Assembly: GCA_947247005.1 (NCBI GenBank) | Contig: OX365947.1 | Location: forward strand, 39,140,760-39,204,759 | Source: Spisula solida | Lineage: Eukaryota > Mollusca > Bivalvia > Venerida > Mactridae | Length of the DNA stretch: 64,000 nucleotides | Direction: 5' to 3' | Shown here: one piece after another, positions 1-11,636 of the stretch | Layout: each line of letters opens with the position of its first letter | How positions within the stretch are numbered: position 1 is the stretch's first letter | Position numbers and translations under genes: made by a program | The notes under the pieces: model-generated | What the model was told of the DNA's origin: nothing | What the model saw: only the letters and a program-made list of their open reading frames with translations | Databases searched by the model: none

Positions 1-192
1 CATCATGTTAATGTATACCAAATACATCACATGTTTTTTTAGCAGCTGAATAGATAATATGTTGATACTTGCACAACGCTTTCTGAATCGGTTATTATTT
101 CACTTAAATGAAATGATGATTTCTTGACCCTTATCAAGATTTCAATAGTATATATTATACTATACAAAATTCGGTACATAACTACACTAATA

Positions 193-1780
193 CGAGGATC
201 ATTCAGTAAATTCGTAGACTTAGTTCATAATTTTATTACCCAATGGCACATAGAAATACACCACATTAAACTACAGCCTTTCGGACACAAGTGCAGAAAA
301 TATTGCATGAAACAACGCATTTACAAGAAAATATGGCTGAAATAAAGATACTTTCATACCGCGACCAACACACAGCGCCATTTATTTTCTGAGGTCAGCG
401 ACATTATTGACAATTAAATAGTCGCACGAAGTTCCTTGCGTAAAGTCATAGACATGATTAGCCTTGATCTAACAGTTATTACTTCAAACTCAGTTTCACT
501 TTCAGTTTATTTAATAATTATTGCAAAGTCCTGTAAAATACAGGATACATATGCACAACACATTTACAATAGCAATTTAGCTCTCACAGTGACACTGGAT
601 ATACGACATAGTCTAAATAACTTCATAATTTTGTGAAATGTCATGATAATATATTGCAACAATGGGGATATAAATTAACTAATTCGAAATTTATAACTAG
701 TTAAACTAATGAAAAAAGGTACGTTACGTCGGTCGGGATGGTAGTGTGTTACTATGGTAATACAATGGCTGATGTCATGCTACTGGTCCACATTATTGAA
801 GATAAATTTGTATTGACTGTAAGTAATGTTTGTAATGATATCAGAAATTGTTTTTTAAACATAATTACTAATCAACTTTTCTAAGTCCTCACTTATATCT
901 TTGTTCATAACTTTGTCAACCTAGTATGTATCTCAATGAAATTTGGCTATAATATGCGTGTGTTATCGTTTTACAGAATTGTACATCAACTCGTCGATTT
1001 CGATATATATTTATTGAATGAAAACAATCTTAACATAACAATTAAATAAGTAAAAGTCACAAATACAGATTTTGATAACTGGGATGACCACCATGTAGTC
1101 TGATTTTTCTGCTAGCAGTCACAGACGAGACTCGGAAGCATTGCTGAACCAATAGACTCGTTAAAATTAACTATCTGAACTCAAAGTGATATCACGTCTC
1201 CGGAGTAGCCCGATGTAATGTAGTAACGTCACTTCAAATTGACAAACGCTCTAACAACCTGCATTTTATGACAGACAACCAATTAAATTACCTTTAACTA
1301 AACACTCGAAGACATGTATATGTTGTAAATCAATTAGACAGTGATGTTTTAGGTAATTATTCTGACTTGTCGACAGAAAATGACACACTGCACCGTACCG
1401 ACGTCACGTCATCTTTTTTTCTGGCATTGTCGGACGCATAACTGTGATATTAAAATCAATTTTTAAATGTTTTTCGTACGTTGCGAGTCTTTGGGCATAA
1501 TTCGCGAGTATTTGGAACAAATTCCGGAGATGTGTTACTGTGTGGAGGGTGAAAAACGCAAAACGCACGTGCGTCTAACATCGGCAAAACCACGTATCAT
1601 ACGGCCAGTTTGTGACATGGATTAGTTTGTCTGCCGCATACAAACATCACTTGAGACATTTGGTTGCGTCACTATTTATAATAAAAAAGTTATTAATCAA
1701 TGAAAATGAGGACTTAGAAAAGTTGTTAAGTATATAATCAAATGAGAATGATGGTCTACGAATATATTGAATGACCCTCG
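193..1780. mobile_element. Non-autonomous mariner-type element, TA target duplication
   Basis: The left end (193) reads CGAGGATCATTCAGTAAATT and the right end, read on the other strand from 1780, reads CGAGGGTCATTCAATATATT; the match continues into TCGTAGAC. Both ends are bounded by TA (191-192 and 1781-1782), the target duplication of the Tc1/mariner superfamily. The same terminus occurs at 61437 next to a transposase-like fragment carrying a mariner motif, which supports the family call. I see no transposase reading frame inside the 1.6 kb, so this copy looks non-autonomous or internally replaced. Terminal repeats and TA are seen; the superfamily is inferred. Confidence 0.65.
871..1729. repeat. 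Inverted repeat nested inside the mariner-type element
   Basis: About 21 bases at 871-891 (core AACTTTTCTAAGTCCTCA) recur in reverse complement at 1707-1729. Weaker similarity extends some 25 bases further inward on both sides. The pair encloses about 0.85 kb of non-coding sequence and may mark a second element inserted in the first. No clear target duplication was found. Confidence 0.45.
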
Positions 1781-2037
1781 TATAGCAGATATCTTAAATA
1801 CCGTGTTTAGTTCAGGGAAAGCAGCTTTGTCATCTAACTCGTAAGCACACTCCGACACGAACATTTTTACAGCGAATGCATGAATCAGAAAAAGTACTTA
1901 ATTAATAAATATAACCCATAAGCATGGTAAAGTATCTGTTTTCTTTATTCCACAGGGAATATTTTATGTACGTATGTGTAGTTATGCTTTCATTAGTTCG
2001 AGTGAGTTTCATGATTATTTTATTTCTTTACATGTAG

Positions 2038-2120
2038 ATGACCATAATAAAAATTGGTTTGCCCATTATTTTTTCGACAGAAAACACATTACTATTATTA
2101 TTATTACTATTGTTATTAGT
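2038..2120 (+). mobile_element. Solo 3' tail of a LINE, truncated
   Basis: The stretch with AAAATTGGTTTGCC, then a CGACAGAAAA-like segment and an ATT-rich tail, matches the minus-strand 3' end of the LINE at 9251-11636 (GAAAATTGGTTTGCC, CCACAGAAAATAAAG, then ATT repeats). Only the last ~80 bases are present, as expected from severe 5' truncation during target-primed reverse transcription. Confidence 0.6.
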
Positions 2121-2386
2121 TTTTTAGTTGATGAGTAGAAATATACATTGTATGAGCTAAATAAGGTGTATGCAAAAGTAATATTTTTTTGCACTTCATA
2201 TACAATAATGTTAGTATTTTTTTTAAAAAATACGTATACATTGTATGTAAGCGAATGTTATGAAACAAGGTTTCCCAAGCACACCAATAAATTACCATTT
2301 TAATGGTAATGATGTAATCTAAATAAGTAATAGGCCATTAACTTTTTACAATTTGTACAACAAATATATGGTTATTCTAGTACTAA

Positions 2387-2990
2387 GTACATATGAGCCA
2401 GTCTCCAGGAAAACCTTCTATTTTCACATTTTGTAGTTACTACATGAAACAAGGTTTTTAAAAAGCTCTAAAATTAGAAATAAATGACATATCTTTTGAT
2501 TAAATTTTAAATAATTTATTTAGTACCATATCTTAGCTTTACATTTTCTTATGAATAATGTTAAAATAATCAACTTCGTTATTATGGTAACCAGTTTCAG
2601 AAAAGTGTTATGATTGAGAAAACGAGGAGTGTGTTAAAACAGTAGTTGCATTTTTCTTAATGTAAGCATTTACGACTTTGATATTTATTTTTGTTAAAAA
2701 TCATATATAAGTATGATACTATTTTGAACAGTTTATGTCAAGAATTGATCAAATGCTCTATCATGAAATAATTATTACGATTACGTGAAACAACGAATGA
2801 ATAATGTTTGTGACATCAAGCATAAAGGTCCTGAATAGGACATCTACAAAACAACTACCCTAAAAATATAGATATTGAAACAATTAGTTTACAATTTGCT
2901 TCATTAGTTACTCTTTTTAAGTAATTAAAATCTCAATAGCAGCAATTTTTTCAAAGTATCAGGTTTCCCTGAAGACAGGCTCATATGTAC
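2387..2990. mobile_element. Inverted-repeat element, family A, full copy
   Basis: The left end, GTACATATGAGCCAGTCTCC, is mirrored at 2961-2990, which reads GTACATATGAGCCTGTCTTC on the opposite strand, so the 604 bp element is bounded by ~30 bp terminal inverted repeats. It has no coding capacity. A second copy lies reversed at 24359-24914 and a solo end at 53396. Both long copies keep an RFX-like palindrome (2579-2592 here). The superfamily is not determined; the outer TATGAGCC would fit a TA target duplication. Confidence 0.65.
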
Positions 2991-5900
2991 TATTTCGTCA
3001 AATAGCGAAGAATGTGTTTATAAGTTAAAACTTTGCTGATGCACATACATTATTGCTACTAACATTACACGAACTTAGTAGTTGTGCTTGTTTAAATAAA
3101 CTATAGGACAAAACACATGTTATTTACATTAACAGTATCTCGAATCACTTCGTAAATGACTTCATCTATTTAACATGATCGTTTACGTGAAAATTCATCC
3201 AGTCGCTTACATTAACAGCAACACCGTGTAACATTCAGATATTTATATTCTAAGATACCTGATAATATACAGAAAGTAAATAACATTTCCAAAATGCTCA
3301 AGTCTAAGAAATATGAGTATGGAACAATCGGACATATAGTGCTGTCATGTTTATTTTTGCGTATATAACGTATGCACGAAAATACGTCATTTGTTAAGAA
3401 AATGGTAGACAACTGTAGTATTCCATTAATCACGTGAAAGCTTTTCAGACCAAAAAAAAATAAAATGACTATAACAAACATGCCAATTTGACAAAAATCT
3501 TCAAAACTTGGAATTACTTCACGTCAAAGCTTTATTAATATACTAATTAGTGGAAATATCAGGTTAATACAATGTCTTTATTACTTTTTTGCGACGTCAA
3601 ACACGTGATAAAAGAATTCACGGTAACAATATTGACATATATTATTAATGGTGAATGAGGAGAAATTGACTTAATAATTATTAGGTTGTTGTTTAAATGT
3701 GCGACCGTGATTTATTTCGAGATATTGGTTTAAACATATTTTATTCCGCGTTAATTGACAATATATTTATTTACAAACAATATAATACAGAAACAGTGAG
3801 ATTTGTTCGAACGTTAAAAGCTTATAGAGATTATTTCCTAGTTATTCCTACAACGAATACAATTAAATAATATGTTGAAATAATATCATCTTAATATAGA
3901 TATATGAATCGTAGTGCAAAATACAAATACCTTTTTTATAGCCAACTAATTCAAATCCACGGAGGCGTCAGTGAATACTGCCGAATAAAAGTTTAAGAAA
4001 TAAACACAAAACTCGAAATAAAAAATAATTAACAAATTTGAACAGCAGTTACAAGTTAGTTTGCAAAATCGCAATCGTGTGTTATCCGCTAACCTCAGTA
4101 CTTAACTATGTATTTATACACGCGTAGTCCTATGATTCATGGTAAACCAGTATTGGCTGATGTCTCTGGTACAGATTCGATAAGCGATGGCCATAAACTA
4201 TTGTTTATCGTGACTTTTAATTGTATCTCATGCCACCAGTTGTTATTAAGTCATTAAGCGTATCAGTTGAACCAATAGTCCATTAAAGCTTTTTTTGCAA
4301 AAAAAACCCAACAGCTCTTGAATACCATTGTTCGATGAGTTATCTGAATCTTAATGTTTCTATATCAGCAGCTGTTGTTGTGACAGAGTAGCCGCTTACG
4401 GAAATTTCTCACGTGGGTGTTAGTGTTCTAATAATACAGTAATTTTAAAACGTGTATAACCAAATATTAATTGAATACATATTGATGAATTCCCTTTACC
4501 AGTTAACCCCTGTACCTCTGAATGTCTGCTCTGCATGTATGTATATAACGAACACACCAAACGTTTATGCTAAGTTCCCGATTTTAGTGTACAAAACACG
4601 CCAGTAAAAACTAAAAAAGTCTAAATGATACGCAAGTTTTCAACAGGATTTAGCAAGATTATTAAAACATCATGTGTGAATCCTGTTCATCTATTACCCG
4701 GAAGATCGATATTGCTGGAAAACGATATGTTCACATCATATCAGTGTTTTAATAAGTACATGTAACGTGAGCCGGTCCAATTTGACGTCAAAATATTGTG
4801 ACTTTACGCCATTTTCGCATATGTACGCTCATATTCATGGATAAGTGTTTCTGTCATCTGTCACAATTTTACTTGATCTTACTCAAGCATGATCAAAGTT
4901 AAGTTGATGAAAATTAATACCGATTAATTTAATCGATAGAAACATTGAAGGAATTAAGCATACTTATTTTCAATATGACAAAAATTTTGGTAAGGCACGT
5001 TTTACTATTATGGTTAAGTTTACTGAATATTTGCACTACACTTTCCATGTAATGTCATGATATTTGGTTACTATAAAGGCTATATGAAGACCTGTGGTAA
5101 GTGTTTAATTGTGTTTTGAATGTCCAATTCTACATTCATTTCCACATTAAAAATGACAAAGTATTTTTTCGATATTACACAAACTTACGTCATTTACAAT
5201 ATCGAAATGAATGTAGAGTTATCTCGGTGGAATAAAGCTAAACAACGTTAACAGAATGCCGAGTGTTGACGGTGTTTGATCGTTCATGTTCTTTCCTTTA
5301 TACGCACTTAGTGAAATATCGTATACATGTGTACTATTTGACCTTCAACTGAGATTTTTAATGACGAATATCGTGTAAACCTCACACAGCTAATTTTAAG
5401 ACGTTTGTAATTCCAAATGATCACTGTTACTTAAATAGAAAAAGGTCTCTATTTAATAACTTTAGTTCTTCGTATGTTTACCTTCTTAATAATAAAGAAA
5501 ATAATATTTTTGGACCTGCTGTTTTGCTTCATCAACTTAATGCGCAGCCACATGTGTTTATTACTGGACTCTTCTCACCAAATGTGTCGTGTGTTTATTT
5601 CATTTCAACGACCATGAATAAGTATTATTAACACATCGTGGTTTAAGCTTATTTTGCACTGGAGCCACACTTAATAACTTTTACAATTGTTACGATAGCT
5701 CTTTCAGTGTCAGTGTTTGATTCATGGACGTTAAATATGGACAAAAAATTACGCTATCATTATTTTATTTATTGATAATAATCTAAACAACAACACAAGT
5801 GGATTTCATTGCGTGCAAGTATTGAGAATAACAACACCCTTGACTCACAAAGTCATAAAACGGTCAATAAAGTCTGTGTCCGCCTTCAGCGCGTGAAATT

Positions 5901-6525
5901 ATCGGACCCTACGATCTCATGTCTAAAACTACTGCCTAATGACTGCTTGTGGTATAGCAGTCCACGCTTGTATCAGTGCGTTCATCAATTGATTTAGATT
6001 TTATCATGTGTACCTTTAGTCCCTCGTCCACCTAACCAGTTAAGACCAACATATCAATGTGGGTTTAGATGCAGAATCTTAGTGCATTATGGCAAAGTTC
6101 GAACATGATTGAGCTCGGGGAAGGCGTGGTGTCCACAGACAAATAACAAGGTGCGTCATCTTGAATACACTACAATCTAATATCCTTGCAGACGTGCTAA
6201 ATGACAACATTGGACGCCGAGACGTAATTCAAACTTCCAAACACTTGCCTAGCCGTCGGAATCATACATCGAATAAAGCCATATTGTCGTCTTAACATCA
6301 CATGACTACGCTTCTCTTTGTTATGATACACACGAATCGTATCATAGACTAAAATATAATTACCATTTATTTAAAGAAAATCAGCATATATACATACCTT
6401 TAGCCATTTACATAATTCAGAAAAAATGGCCTAGGTAAACATAGACACATACATATAGCAAAGTCACATACAAATCAGCCAAAATAAAAAAATGTGAATA
6501 ATAGTATTGAGATATTTACGAGATA
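2991..6525. other. Unassigned AT-rich sequence
   Basis: No gene, RNA or transposon was recognised in this 3.5 kb. Small ORFs here (for example 3212-3481 minus and 5809-5997 plus) have low-complexity or unremarkable translations and no recognisable domain. The only local structure noted is a 14 bp perfect inverted repeat at 5129-5142 and 5204-5217, listed separately. Confidence 0.5.
5129..5217. repeat. Short hairpin with two nested stems
   Basis: TCTACATTCATTTC at 5129-5142 is the exact reverse complement of 5204-5217, and an inner TCGATATT (5169-5176) pairs with AATATCGA (5198-5205). It may be a very short inverted-repeat element or a chance hairpin. Confidence 0.4.
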
Positions 6526-8063
6526 TTACAAGGCAGCAATCATTGTCAGTCTTTCATGTCTCAGTTTCATAGAACGGAAAATAAAAGTCGCTGTATTAAC
6601 AAGTATCTTCTTGTTTTTAGAAGACAGAATAATTGCAAACTTATTTAATGAGACCCATGATGTGTTTTTGAAATATTGAGACCTCAATCGTCTATATAAA
6701 GAACAACATAATAAAAAGTGGTATTCTGACTCAACATAACTTTACATAATCTGTCAGCCCTATCTACATTATTATACCTTCCATTTTCAATTTCAAGAGA
6801 ATGTAAACTTAATCTAAACCTGGACATTTATTGTCTATAATTTTCATTCGATACAACATCTAAATATTTTTCGTATTCGAAATTTGGTTTGAAGTTTAAG
6901 TAATACTGCATTTTAGTTTGCGTAGATAAAGTATCATGCCATGATTGAATATATTGGTCTCGGAGACGTTGCCTTAATTTAGGTAAATAATTTGCCGAAG
7001 CGTCAAAATTGTTCAGGATAAATCCAAACCCTAAGCGGTCTATATTAGATAGTATTGACATTGACCATGTCTGAGCATTCCGCATTTGTAAATTTCGTTG
7101 CTCTTCGAGCAAGCGAAACATTAAAGAGTTGGTGATTTCATAATTTTTATCCAGTACTTTAAAGAACGTTCAATACAAATGAGAGACAATGGAAAACGAC
7201 CCAATTCTCAAAGCAATGCAGCGTTTGAAGTCTGCGGACGTACACCTAATATACGCTTACAAAATTTGAGGTGGATTTTGTCGAGTAAGCATATATATTA
7301 TCTAGCTGTGCCTGAAGACTGACTGCATCTTGAGTGAATATCGCTATATCATCAGCAAACAGTAACATATATTTAGAATATAACCTACATTATGAGCCAA
7401 TGAAAACGCCGCATTTTCGCGGTTAAATGAAAATTTAATCATTAAAATTTTCTCTTAACAGACTTGACGTCTTGCGTTGGCGCTAATTTCTATCGGCCAA
7501 TCAGAATGCAGAAGTTATATTCTAAGTTAGTTAGAACATATTAAGTAAATTTTAATGACTAAAAAGGCCTCGCTTCGCTTCGCTCGCTCCGCCCTTTTAA
7601 TCATTAAAATTTACTTAATATGTTCTAACTATAACATAGACAGATAATTAATATCATTTTCAGTAAGATTATCAAAATTTAAAGAATCAAATATTATCAT
7701 TCAAAAATAGGATAAACATCAAAGGTGAAAGTGGTTCCCCTTGTTTCAAGCCCAATAGTACATCGAATAAGTTGGTGTATGTCATTGTATTGCATTCTTT
7801 AATACATGATTTGACACTACGATATATAGACTGCATCATTGAAATGGCTTAACAACTTACAACTGATTGAACAAGTTTAATCCAAAGGGATCATGGATGA
7901 CAGTGTCGAAAGCTTTTTCGTAATTAATGAAAACACAGAATAATTTACGATTTAAGATATTTTGTATAATGAACACACAGTCAACAGTACTTCGATTATT
8001 TCTAAAGCCAAACTGGTATTCATTAAATATACATGTATATGAGTCTTCACACCACTGTACCAC
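6526..8063 (-). pseudogene. LINE reverse transcriptase relic (5'-truncated, interrupted)
   Basis: Read on the minus strand from 8063, the translation shows RT landmarks in order: a FGFRNNRSTVDCVF block and FINYEKAFD (7857-8063), GLKQGEPLSPLMF (about 7720-7770), LLFADDIAIF (FADD at 7348-7359), then a C-terminal region LRDQYIQSW...NFEYEKYLD (6828-7121), SRFRLSLHSLEIENGRYNN and EYHFLLCCSLY, ending at a stop at 6526. This order and the C-terminal motifs fit a non-LTR retrotransposon ORF2. It is broken by several stops, at least one frameshift near 6740 and a 262 bp insertion at 7370-7631. The 5' part is missing; another repeat begins at 8064. The LINE clade cannot be fixed by eye. Confidence 0.85.
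7370..7631. mobile_element. 262 bp inverted-repeat element inserted in the LINE RT
   Basis: It is flanked by TAACATA at 7363-7369 and 7632-7638. Ends are TATTTAGAATATA and, on the other strand, TAGTTAGAACATA. Removing the insert and one TAACATA rejoins the LINE frame across ...YLSML and LLFADD, which shows it is a true later insertion. An 8 bp duplication with one mismatch, as in hAT or P elements, is also possible. The right part is a foldback: 7531-7567 pairs with 7592-7628 around a CGCTTCGCT-rich loop. No coding capacity. Confidence 0.8.
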
Positions 8064-8290
8064 TACATACTAAAGGACCGATAATGCATGATTTGTTCAG
8101 AAAATAAACGTATTCAGCGCAAGGGTTTGTGCTATACGTGTATTCATGTTAATAATAGGTTAATACAGCATGTCTCCATGTGCTCTTGTAACCTTGTTTA
8201 GTCTGTGAATATACACTGCCAATGTTCCAATAACATAACCAATGTACATTGCTTCATTTTGACAAAATAATAAAACACTCTTTAAACTGA
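8064..8290. repeat. Dispersed repeat B, copy 1
   Basis: The start AAAGGACCGATAATGCATGA and a following CAGCGCAAG motif match 20619-20700 (AAAGGACCGATATTGCACGA, CAACGCAAG). The match fades after about 200 bases. It directly abuts the broken 5' end of the LINE relic. Nature unknown. Confidence 0.45.
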
Positions 8291-8934
8291 TCGACCAGTC
8301 AATCAATTAAGTAAGTGATATGTTCATTTCCCACAGCACTATGCATAGCGCTTACAGTATCAGCGTGCTGACAGTTACATTCACGCTGTTCTTACATGTT
8401 TACAAAGGACAATCTTCCAATTCACTGTAGGTAGCACGACTAACCTTTGGTGCATTAATAATCAATACAATACAATCGAAATAAATTATTGCATGACAAC
8501 ATGTATTTACTGTAGCGTATAAATCATTCCTTGGTGATATTCGATTCCACTTTGTCTTAATTAGTAGTCGTGCTCGTAACACCTACAAAATTCTGATCGC
8601 GTTTACGTGACTGCACATCATTAGGAAGTGAGATGCATACATTACCGCGTGGGACGTGTTGTTGGTACTAGTATAATCATTCAATATTTATGGCATTACA
8701 TCCGCAATATTAACCGGGTGACACGCGTTTTACAACATTGATATCCGATAAGCGAGTATAATACGATTCTATTGGAATGTCGTTTTTTATTATGTAATTT
8801 GAGTTTAAATGACACTTATCCAGCATTGGACATCATGTTATTGGTTTTGTTGAATGCTTTCATATCGTGAAAAAAGATAATATATAAATGAAACATACCA
8901 CAATCATACGGCACAATGATCGGATGCAAAGAAA
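8291..8934. other. Unassigned sequence
   Basis: Nothing recognisable was found. A short minus-strand ORF at 8400-8582 has no recognisable motif. Confidence 0.4.
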
Positions 8935-9130
8935 AGAAAAACCAATGCAACTAAAACGCTACACTACATCGTAATTACGTAACCCTACAGCTACATATAA
9001 GAATTATAAACGTACCGGACAGGGTACTAGTAGCGGCGCAAACGAATCTGACAGGGTGCGTATTGTGAATGCAAAGTAAGTAACTGGCTTCGAAAGAATG
9101 GTGCCGGTGTAAATATTACGAATACAGAGA
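8935..9130. repeat. Dispersed repeat C, copy 1
   Basis: A block with ATAAGAATTATAAACGTACC, GGACAGGGTAC and GTGAATGCAAA is similar in order and spacing to blocks at 15150-15345 and 15430-15620, which carry CGGATAGGGTACGATTAGCG and a TTTCGGCGGGAAAA end. The three are diverged members of one non-coding repeat. Confidence 0.45.
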
Positions 9131-9500
9131 ATTTATACCTTTCACGAAACCGCTTTGTAATTTTTAAGCAGCATAAATATATGAAACATCATGTAAGAGG
9201 CGAGGTCAGTGTCGACATAAATGAACGAGTTGTGAGATGTAATATTATGGATAACAATAATAATAATAATAACGTCTTTATTTTCTGTGGATAACATAAT
9301 TGGCAAACCAATTTTCACTATGTTCCACACTAACAATAGAGATATATGTACAAGTTTGTGGAATGACAATATTTACAACAATACATAATTTAAATTACAC
9401 AATTAAAAGTACGCATATTAACACCCGAAGCAGATATTCGGGTGAAAACAGTCATAAACAACAATTTTGATCTTATAATTTTTAAATGTACTGGCAATAA

Positions 9501-11623
9501 TTATGAAACACCAGTAAATTTCCACTTTAAATATTTGCTTTTAAATAAGGAAAGTGTCTTAGCAGTTTGCACTGATTTTGGTAGATTATTCCACAGTTTA
9601 GCACCGGAGTAAGAAAAGGATTTTCTTGAGAATTCAATTCTTGGTTTTGGAACATGAAGTATATTTTGCACTGATGATCTTAAGTTGTTTGAATTATGTT
9701 TGTCATGAGTGTATTGAAATGTTTTTCCCATGTATTCAGGTGATTGGTTATGTAATTATTTATACACTAATACAGATTGTATTCAACTCTATCACTGAAT
9801 TTTAACCATCCAAGTTCTAAGAAAAGTTCTTGTGATGGTGCTGCATAGTCTTGATTAAGAATTACTCTAGCAGCTCTTTTCTGAAACTTATGTAATTTGT
9901 CTGCGAGGTCACCACTACAGTTGCCCCATATAGAGCAACAGTAGTCAAGATGTGGTAGTATGTATGCATTGAAGAATAGTTTCCTTGACGAAATTGATAG
10001 AAATTGCTTTATTCTTAATAATAGATAAAGATAGGTGTTGCATTTCTTTAATACTGTGTTGACTATTTGTTTCCAGTTTAGATTTTGGTCAATGTGCACA
10101 CCCAGTAGTTTTTCAACAGAGCTGTTTTCTATTACTTGGCCTTGTAAATAAAGAGGGTCAGTGGGGGTTTGGGCATGATTTGAGGCCGAGATGTTCATAA
10201 ACTTTGTTTTTTGTACACTTGGTAACATTGAATTTTGGGTACACCATTTCTCAATATTTGTTAGCTCTTCTTGTAATTGGTCATGAACAATCTGGGTAGA
10301 ATTTCCATATGCCGAGATAGTTGTATCATCCGCAAACATATCTATATATATCTATATATATAGAATTTGTCATGTGTAGCGGAAGATCATTAATGTAGAT
10401 GACAAAAAGTAAGGGACCAAGTACTGAGCTTTGTTGAACTCCAGCGGTAATTGGTATAGACTCTGACAGAGTTCCTGATACAGAGGCTGTCTGTGTTCTA
10501 CTTGAAAGATATGAGTCAAACCATTGTATTGAGTTAGCCCTGCAGTTATACAGTTTCAATTTCTCTACAAGAAGGGAGTGATTGACCAAATCAAAAGCCT
10601 TTGTTAGATCCACAAATATTGTACCTACTGTTTTTTTACTGTTTATAGCTTCAATCCAGTTATCAATTACAGCTGTCAACGCTGTTTCACATGAATGGTT
10701 GGCTCGGAAACCTGACTGTTGAGAATGCAGTAGTTTGTTTACTTCGAGGAACTTTTTCAAATGATCTGAGACATGTTTTTCTACAATTTTCGATAAAACT
10801 GGTAAAATTGATATAGGCCTGTAGTTGTTTTTGTCTGACTTAGAAACTTTTTTATAGATTGGAGTAATTTTAGCCATTTTAAGCTTTTGTGGGAAGATAC
10901 CCTTAGAAATACTCAAGTTAATAATTTTTTAGATTGGATGTGCAGTTATATTTGAACTAGATTTTAAAAATCGTGGCCCTATGCCATCCAATCCTGTGGA
11001 CTTATTGATGTTCAGGGAGTTCAACTGTTGTTTGACAAATTCTTCAGTGACTAAGGGTATTTCAAATGTGGAACTCGCATTAATTTTACTATTGACAAAA
11101 TTATCTAGGAGTGCGCGATTTTCTGTATTGAGTGAATGAATGTCATTTTAGCAGAATAAAAACACTGGCAAAGAAGTCATTGAAAGTTTCAGCAGTTTGT
11201 AATATCATCATCAATGAAGTTTGTCTGATGAGTACTTGTTTTACCTGATAAGTCTTTGAGGTTATTCCAAAACTTCTAAGGATTTCTGTGGTTGTTATTT
11301 ATGTTGTTTTGATAGTATTCTCTCTTCGCTTTTTTCGAGAGTGCCTTTACTTGTTCAAGCCAGTATTTGTATTGGGGAATGTTGTTATGTTTCTTTGAGC
11401 TATCCCTGGATTTGATAGCATCTGAAATTTCTTTGTGAAACCAGTCTGGCTGATGTTCATGCTTAACACGTTTTTGTTTTTGGGGAGCATGAGTATTCAA
11501 TACATCCATGAAGATTTGAGTGAAAAAATCTAATGCATCATCCGGGTCATCATAAATATCTAACAGAGACCAGGGTTGGTTACTATGCAGATGTACCGTC
11601 ATCCATTGTATGAAAATAACCAA
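9501..11623 (-). pseudogene. Reverse transcriptase ORF of the CR1/jockey-like LINE, broken
   Basis: Reading on the minus strand: LDGIGPRFLK then a stop (about 10930), ISKGIFPQKLKMAKITPIYKK, NNYRPISILPVLSKIVEK, GFRANHSCETAL, IFVDLTKAFDLVNH, GVQQSSVLGPLLF, and INDLPLHM (10326-10916). A frameshift follows. FADDTTISAYG with the catalytic FADD is at 10325-10336, followed by LGVHIDQNLNWK and LPHLDYCCSIWG (9767-10339). After another frameshift, the C-terminal NNLRSSVQNI, SYSGAKLWNNLPKSV and LFKSKYLKW end at 9501. The usual GVPQGSVLGP box reads GVQQSSVLGP, two changes at key positions. Internal stops and frameshifts make it non-functional. Confidence 0.9.
10339..10363. repeat. TCTATATATA repeat at the RT active-site boundary
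   Basis: Two copies of a TCTATATATA unit lie immediately 5' (in coding sense) of the FADD codons and put the upstream and downstream RT segments in different frames. This is simple-repeat expansion or small insertion within the dead LINE. Confidence 0.6.
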
Positions 11624-11636
11624 ATTGCGTGACAGA

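Larger units (their letters stand above)
9251..11636 (-). mobile_element. CR1/jockey-like LINE, 5'-truncated, with ATT-repeat tail
   Basis: The minus-strand element runs from a partial linker before the RT (11276-11623) through RT to a short 3' UTR ending AAATAAAGACG followed by ATT repeats at about 9251-9280. The endonuclease half is missing, so it is 5'-truncated. Two other 3' ends of the same kind occur at 2038-2120 and 53840-54476, sharing the AAAATTG...ATAAAG(A/T)CGTTATTATTAT terminus. A microsatellite-like 3' end is typical of CR1/L2-type rather than poly(A)-tailed LINEs, but the clade call is inference. Confidence 0.8.

Noticed and set aside
6494..6679. Plus-strand ORF over the LINE relic
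   Set aside because: The minus strand of the same DNA carries the recognisable LINE C-terminal motifs, so the plus frame is a shadow.
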